DNA of 33,563 bases from Ruminococcus sp. (GTDB lineage: Bacteria; Bacillota_A; Clostridia; Oscillospirales; Ruminococcaceae): contig NZ_JAIKXF010000056.1 in the NCBI RefSeq assembly GCF_024684275.1, positions 1-33,563 on the forward strand, written 5' to 3'. Shown one piece after another: positions 31,210-33,563 of this stretch (within the stretch, counting starts at the first letter, position 1; every line of letters starts with the position of its first letter). The position numbers were made by a program, and so were the translations under genes. The notes beneath the pieces were generated by a model. The model was not told the DNA's origin, did not search any database, and saw only the letters and a list, made by a program, of their open reading frames with translations.

Positions 31210-33096
31210 TTATAAACCGAGAAGTCCCATCTGTACAGCAAGTGCATCTGCGTTGGTAACGCCGTTGTCATCGTGATCGGCATTTTTTCTTCCCTGCGGA
31301 GTCAGTTTGTATTTATTAGGATTGGATAGAGACTGCATTATTAATACCACATCGGACATATCCACGTTTCCGTCGATATTGGAATCACCTGTTACGGTTT
31401 TGAACAGGTCAAGGGAGCTCATGTAGCTGATTATTTCATTTTCTTCCTCATTGATTTTTTCTTCTGTCTGCGGATCATTCATGTTTTTTATTTCTTCATT
31501 TATTATTGCAATAGGATCAAGGGACGGATTTTCTGCATAATACTTGTCGAGCATATCGAGTATGTCATCATAATCCGAAGCTCCTACAGCCTTTGCAATG
31601 TAAAGCTCTATACACTCAAGTTCTCCGATATCACAGCTGACACCGTTATTGTTAAAGTCGTAATCGTTATTGAAAGCGTCACGTACTTCCTGAGGTGCAT
31701 CTATTTTCGCATAGATAAAGTATGAAGGATCTTCAGGCGCCGGTATCTCAGTAAAGAGATCCTTGAAAAATGCATAATCCTGAATGTCGGTCTTTCCGTC
31801 CTTGTTTATGTCAGGCTCAGGGATCTCACCTTTCTTGACAGCGTCATAATACTCAGGGAACATCTTTTCTATGTCATATTTTGCGAACCGCGGATCAAGA
31901 GGCTTGTCTTCGGGGCTTCTGACAGCGTTTACGCCGTATGTTTCGTAAATATTCTTGTATTTATAGAGATATCCCCATATATCCCAGCTGATGAAATGGT
32001 TTTCCTCGCTGTTATAATAACTGCTGTCAAAGATCTCAGGGCTGAAATTCGTATAGTTGGTTATATAATATATAAACAGCGTCTGCTCAATATCAGCGAA
32101 GCAATGGAGCGAATACTGAGAAGCGGTATCATAGAATTTTGTTGCCTTTTCCCATTCTCTCTCTGAAAGCGGATGATTGGTAGTGTATTCGGTTTTTTCA
32201 TCATAATGGGGCATTTCCTTCAGGAAAGAAATGTATTCTTCATAGTCCTCAAGGAAGCCGTCATATGTTCTCTTTCTTTCATGTATCTGCCCCGGTTCCA
32301 GACTGTGATATTCATCATTTTCGTCCCAGTAACCATAACAGGTCTCATAATAATCATCATAGAATTTGTCCCGGAAGTTATACAGCAGCATGATGTCATC
32401 AAAACCGATCTCACCGTCTGAATCGATATCAGCATCAACTAAGCCATTATCCATAAGCTCAGCCATCACATTATATGATGCATTGGTATAGCACATAGCT
32501 GATTTGAGATAATATTCTATAAAATTATGTATAGGCGACATTAACTTGTCTGCGGAATCGCTGCCGTGGTATTTCAGTCTTTCAAACTTACCGTCCGACT
32601 CTTCGTAGAACATTGTATCGTAGAAATCGATTATATCGAAATCGCCGTCATCATGCCTGATATATTCAAGCGGAACAGGTTCATTATATGTATCAGGACA
32701 GTTGTCAATATAGTAATTAGGGTCAAAGTATTCAAGCTTTACCGGCTGAGTACGTACAAAGTATTCCGTAATATCACAGATATTTGCATTCTTGCCTGTA
32801 GCCTGCTTGAATTCATTTATCTTTTCTTCGCAGGCGTTTATATTATTGACGATATATTCAGGAAGTTCGTCAAAACAATTGCGTTCAACTGCATAGGCGT
32901 CAAAAATGTCAAATTTACCGTCGTCGTTTATGTCAATATCCAGATCATAATCTTCAATGCAGGTTATCAAATTCTTGATATAATCAGGGTACTTGTCTGT
33001 ACGTGTATACTTTAACGGCTCTGCAGCTGCAGCATTTGCAGCTGATACATTCGGAAGCATGAGCAAGGCGGTTGAAAGTGCGGCAAATCGTTTCAT
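31210..33096 (-). CDS. Secreted protein with scattered dockerin-type calcium repeats
   Basis: 628 residues from the ATG at 33096, which follows AAGGGAGA and opens a signal-peptide-like MKRFAALSTALLMLPNVSAA. Dockerin-like calcium loops occur at about 53-70 (INDDGKFDIFDAYAV), 149-160 (DDGDFDIIDFYD), 222-238 (DIDSDGEIGFDDIMLLYNF), 429-447 (DINKDGKTDIQDYAFF), 477-500 (FNNNGVSCDIGEL) and a paired C-terminal dockerin at about 569-626 (SNIDGNVDMSDVVLIM, DHDDNGVTNADAL). Between them are Tyr/Glu/Asp-rich helical stretches without a known domain. It is probably surface or cellulosome associated. The frame has no stop upstream: it continues into the feature at 33097-33563. Confidence 0.85.
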   Translation of the reverse strand: MKRFAALSTALLMLPNVSAANAAAAEPLKYTRTDKYPDYIKNLITCIEDYDLDIDINDDGKFDIFDAYAVERNCFDELPEYIVNNINACEEKINEFKQATGKNANICDITEYFVRTQPVKLEYFDPNYYIDNCPDTYNEPVPLEYIRHDDGDFDIIDFYDTMFYEESDGKFERLKYHGSDSADKLMSPIHNFIEYYLKSAMCYTNASYNVMAELMDNGLVDADIDSDGEIGFDDIMLLYNFRDKFYDDYYETCYGYWDENDEYHSLEPGQIHERKRTYDGFLEDYEEYISFLKEMPHYDEKTEYTTNHPLSEREWEKATKFYDTASQYSLHCFADIEQTLFIYYITNYTNFSPEIFDSSYYNSEENHFISWDIWGYLYKYKNIYETYGVNAVRSPEDKPLDPRFAKYDIEKMFPEYYDAVKKGEIPEPDINKDGKTDIQDYAFFKDLFTEIPAPEDPSYFIYAKIDAPQEVRDAFNNDYDFNNNGVSCDIGELECIELYIAKAVGASDYDDILDMLDKYYAENPSLDPIAIINEEIKNMNDPQTEEKINEEENEIISYMSSLDLFKTVTGDSNIDGNVDMSDVVLIMQSLSNPNKYKLTPQGRKNADHDDNGVTNADALAVQMGLLGL

Positions 33097-33563
33097 AATA
33101 ATTCTCCCTTCGTTTAATGGGTGTTCATGATCATATGTTGTAACAGTTTCTGTAGTTTCCACAGGAACAAATTCTGTCTGTACGGCTGCTGACGAAATAA
33201 TCCTGTCAACAGCAGCGGAAGACGCAGATGCTTTAACAGATGATTTTTCAGTTTTTGATGATGATACATCTGCTGAAGAAACAGCTGTTGACCCTGCTTT
33301 CGTTACGGAAGCTGCTGCGGATGAATGGCTTGCTGTCGTTGATAAGACAGCAGCTGCCTTTTCGGCAGTCGGAGAAGTAACAGGTTCTGTAAAATCTTCG
33401 ATGATGTTACTGTTATCAGGGGACGTGTTAATGAATTTGGCTGAATCCTTGAGATGCCAGATACAGAATGCGGCTGCGGCTGATGCTGCAATACCTGAAA
33501 CAGCGACTGATACTTTTCGGATACGGCGTGTATGTTCAGCTTTTTCAGCGATAATAGCATCGC
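33097..33563 (-). CDS. Partial membrane-anchored protein, in frame with the dockerin-repeat protein
   Basis: From the right edge the frame is open for 155 codons straight into the dockerin-repeat gene. It reads DAIIAEKAEHTRRIRKVSVA, a membrane segment (VAVSGIAASAAAAFCIWHL), then a long Ser/Ala/Thr-rich linker ending VETTETVTTYDHEHPLNEG and RII just before the downstream ATG. The basic stretch before the membrane segment suggests a cytoplasmic N-terminus and an outside linker, like RsgI-type anti-sigma factors or other sensor proteins. The start lies beyond the window. It may be one giant protein or two genes joined by a lost stop; a +1 shift would end it at the TAA near 33117. Confidence 0.6.

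Overview
The window looks like chromosomal DNA of a low-to-mid GC, plant-fibre-degrading Firmicute, most likely Ruminococcus (Oscillospiraceae; R. albus or R. flavefaciens type). The grounds are a secreted GH11 xylanase, two secreted proteins with dockerin-type calcium repeats, strong AGGAGG-type ribosome binding sites, TTGACA-17-TATAAT promoters, DUF1540, DUF1508 and DUF1836 proteins typical of Firmicutes, and an alpha/beta SASP. The genus is inferred from content; no rRNA or tRNA gene is present. No IS element, prophage or CRISPR array was seen.

Layout. The left edge (1-2.4 kb) holds the 5' part of a xylanase gene read leftwards, a long AT-rich divergent region, a small acidic protein gene behind a folded leader, and a probable minus-strand ncRNA that converges on it. 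From 2.6 to 5.5 kb is a rightward operon: cysteine hydrolase, D-lactate dehydrogenase, CoaBC. From 5.6 to 14.2 kb most genes read leftwards: an acidic membrane-anchored protein, a 56-residue ferredoxin (facing a DUF1540 gene), a Wzy/O-antigen-ligase-like protein behind an M6 metalloprotease with an N-terminal dockerin, RNase Y with a leader of nearly 290 nt, and a DUF1508 protein. From 14.5 to 18.9 kb is a leftward five-gene operon: PHP phosphatase, lipoprotein, Lrp/AsnC regulator, aminotransferase, IspE. The divergent rightward block (19-23.4 kb) carries the ACT/UPF0210 pair, a sugar-kinase-like phosphotransferase, a small membrane protein, a decayed ArsR-type regulator and an amidohydrolase. 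From 23.4 to 25.5 kb are a hairpin-rich region with CCCC loops, a prohibitin-like gene with a small partner, and a DUF1836 regulator. From 25.6 to 30.5 kb are pyrK-pyrD, ruvX, a tiny membrane protein, trmL, degV and an XRE regulator. The right end holds a SASP gene and an unusual dockerin-repeat protein whose frame is open at both ends: upstream into a membrane-anchored protein running off the window, and downstream, past one stop, into a coding-like fragment.

Most genes are housekeeping: pyrimidine, isoprenoid and CoA synthesis, RNA decay, tRNA modification, redox. The accessory flavour comes from the two edges (xylanase, dockerin proteins) and the M6 protease. The best leads are the two candidate structured RNAs (about 2.03-2.32 kb and 23.45-23.67 kb), the open-frame dockerin locus at 31-33.5 kb, the 48-bp repeat linker in the xylanase, the ArsR relic, and the dispersed GGGGCG palindromes.
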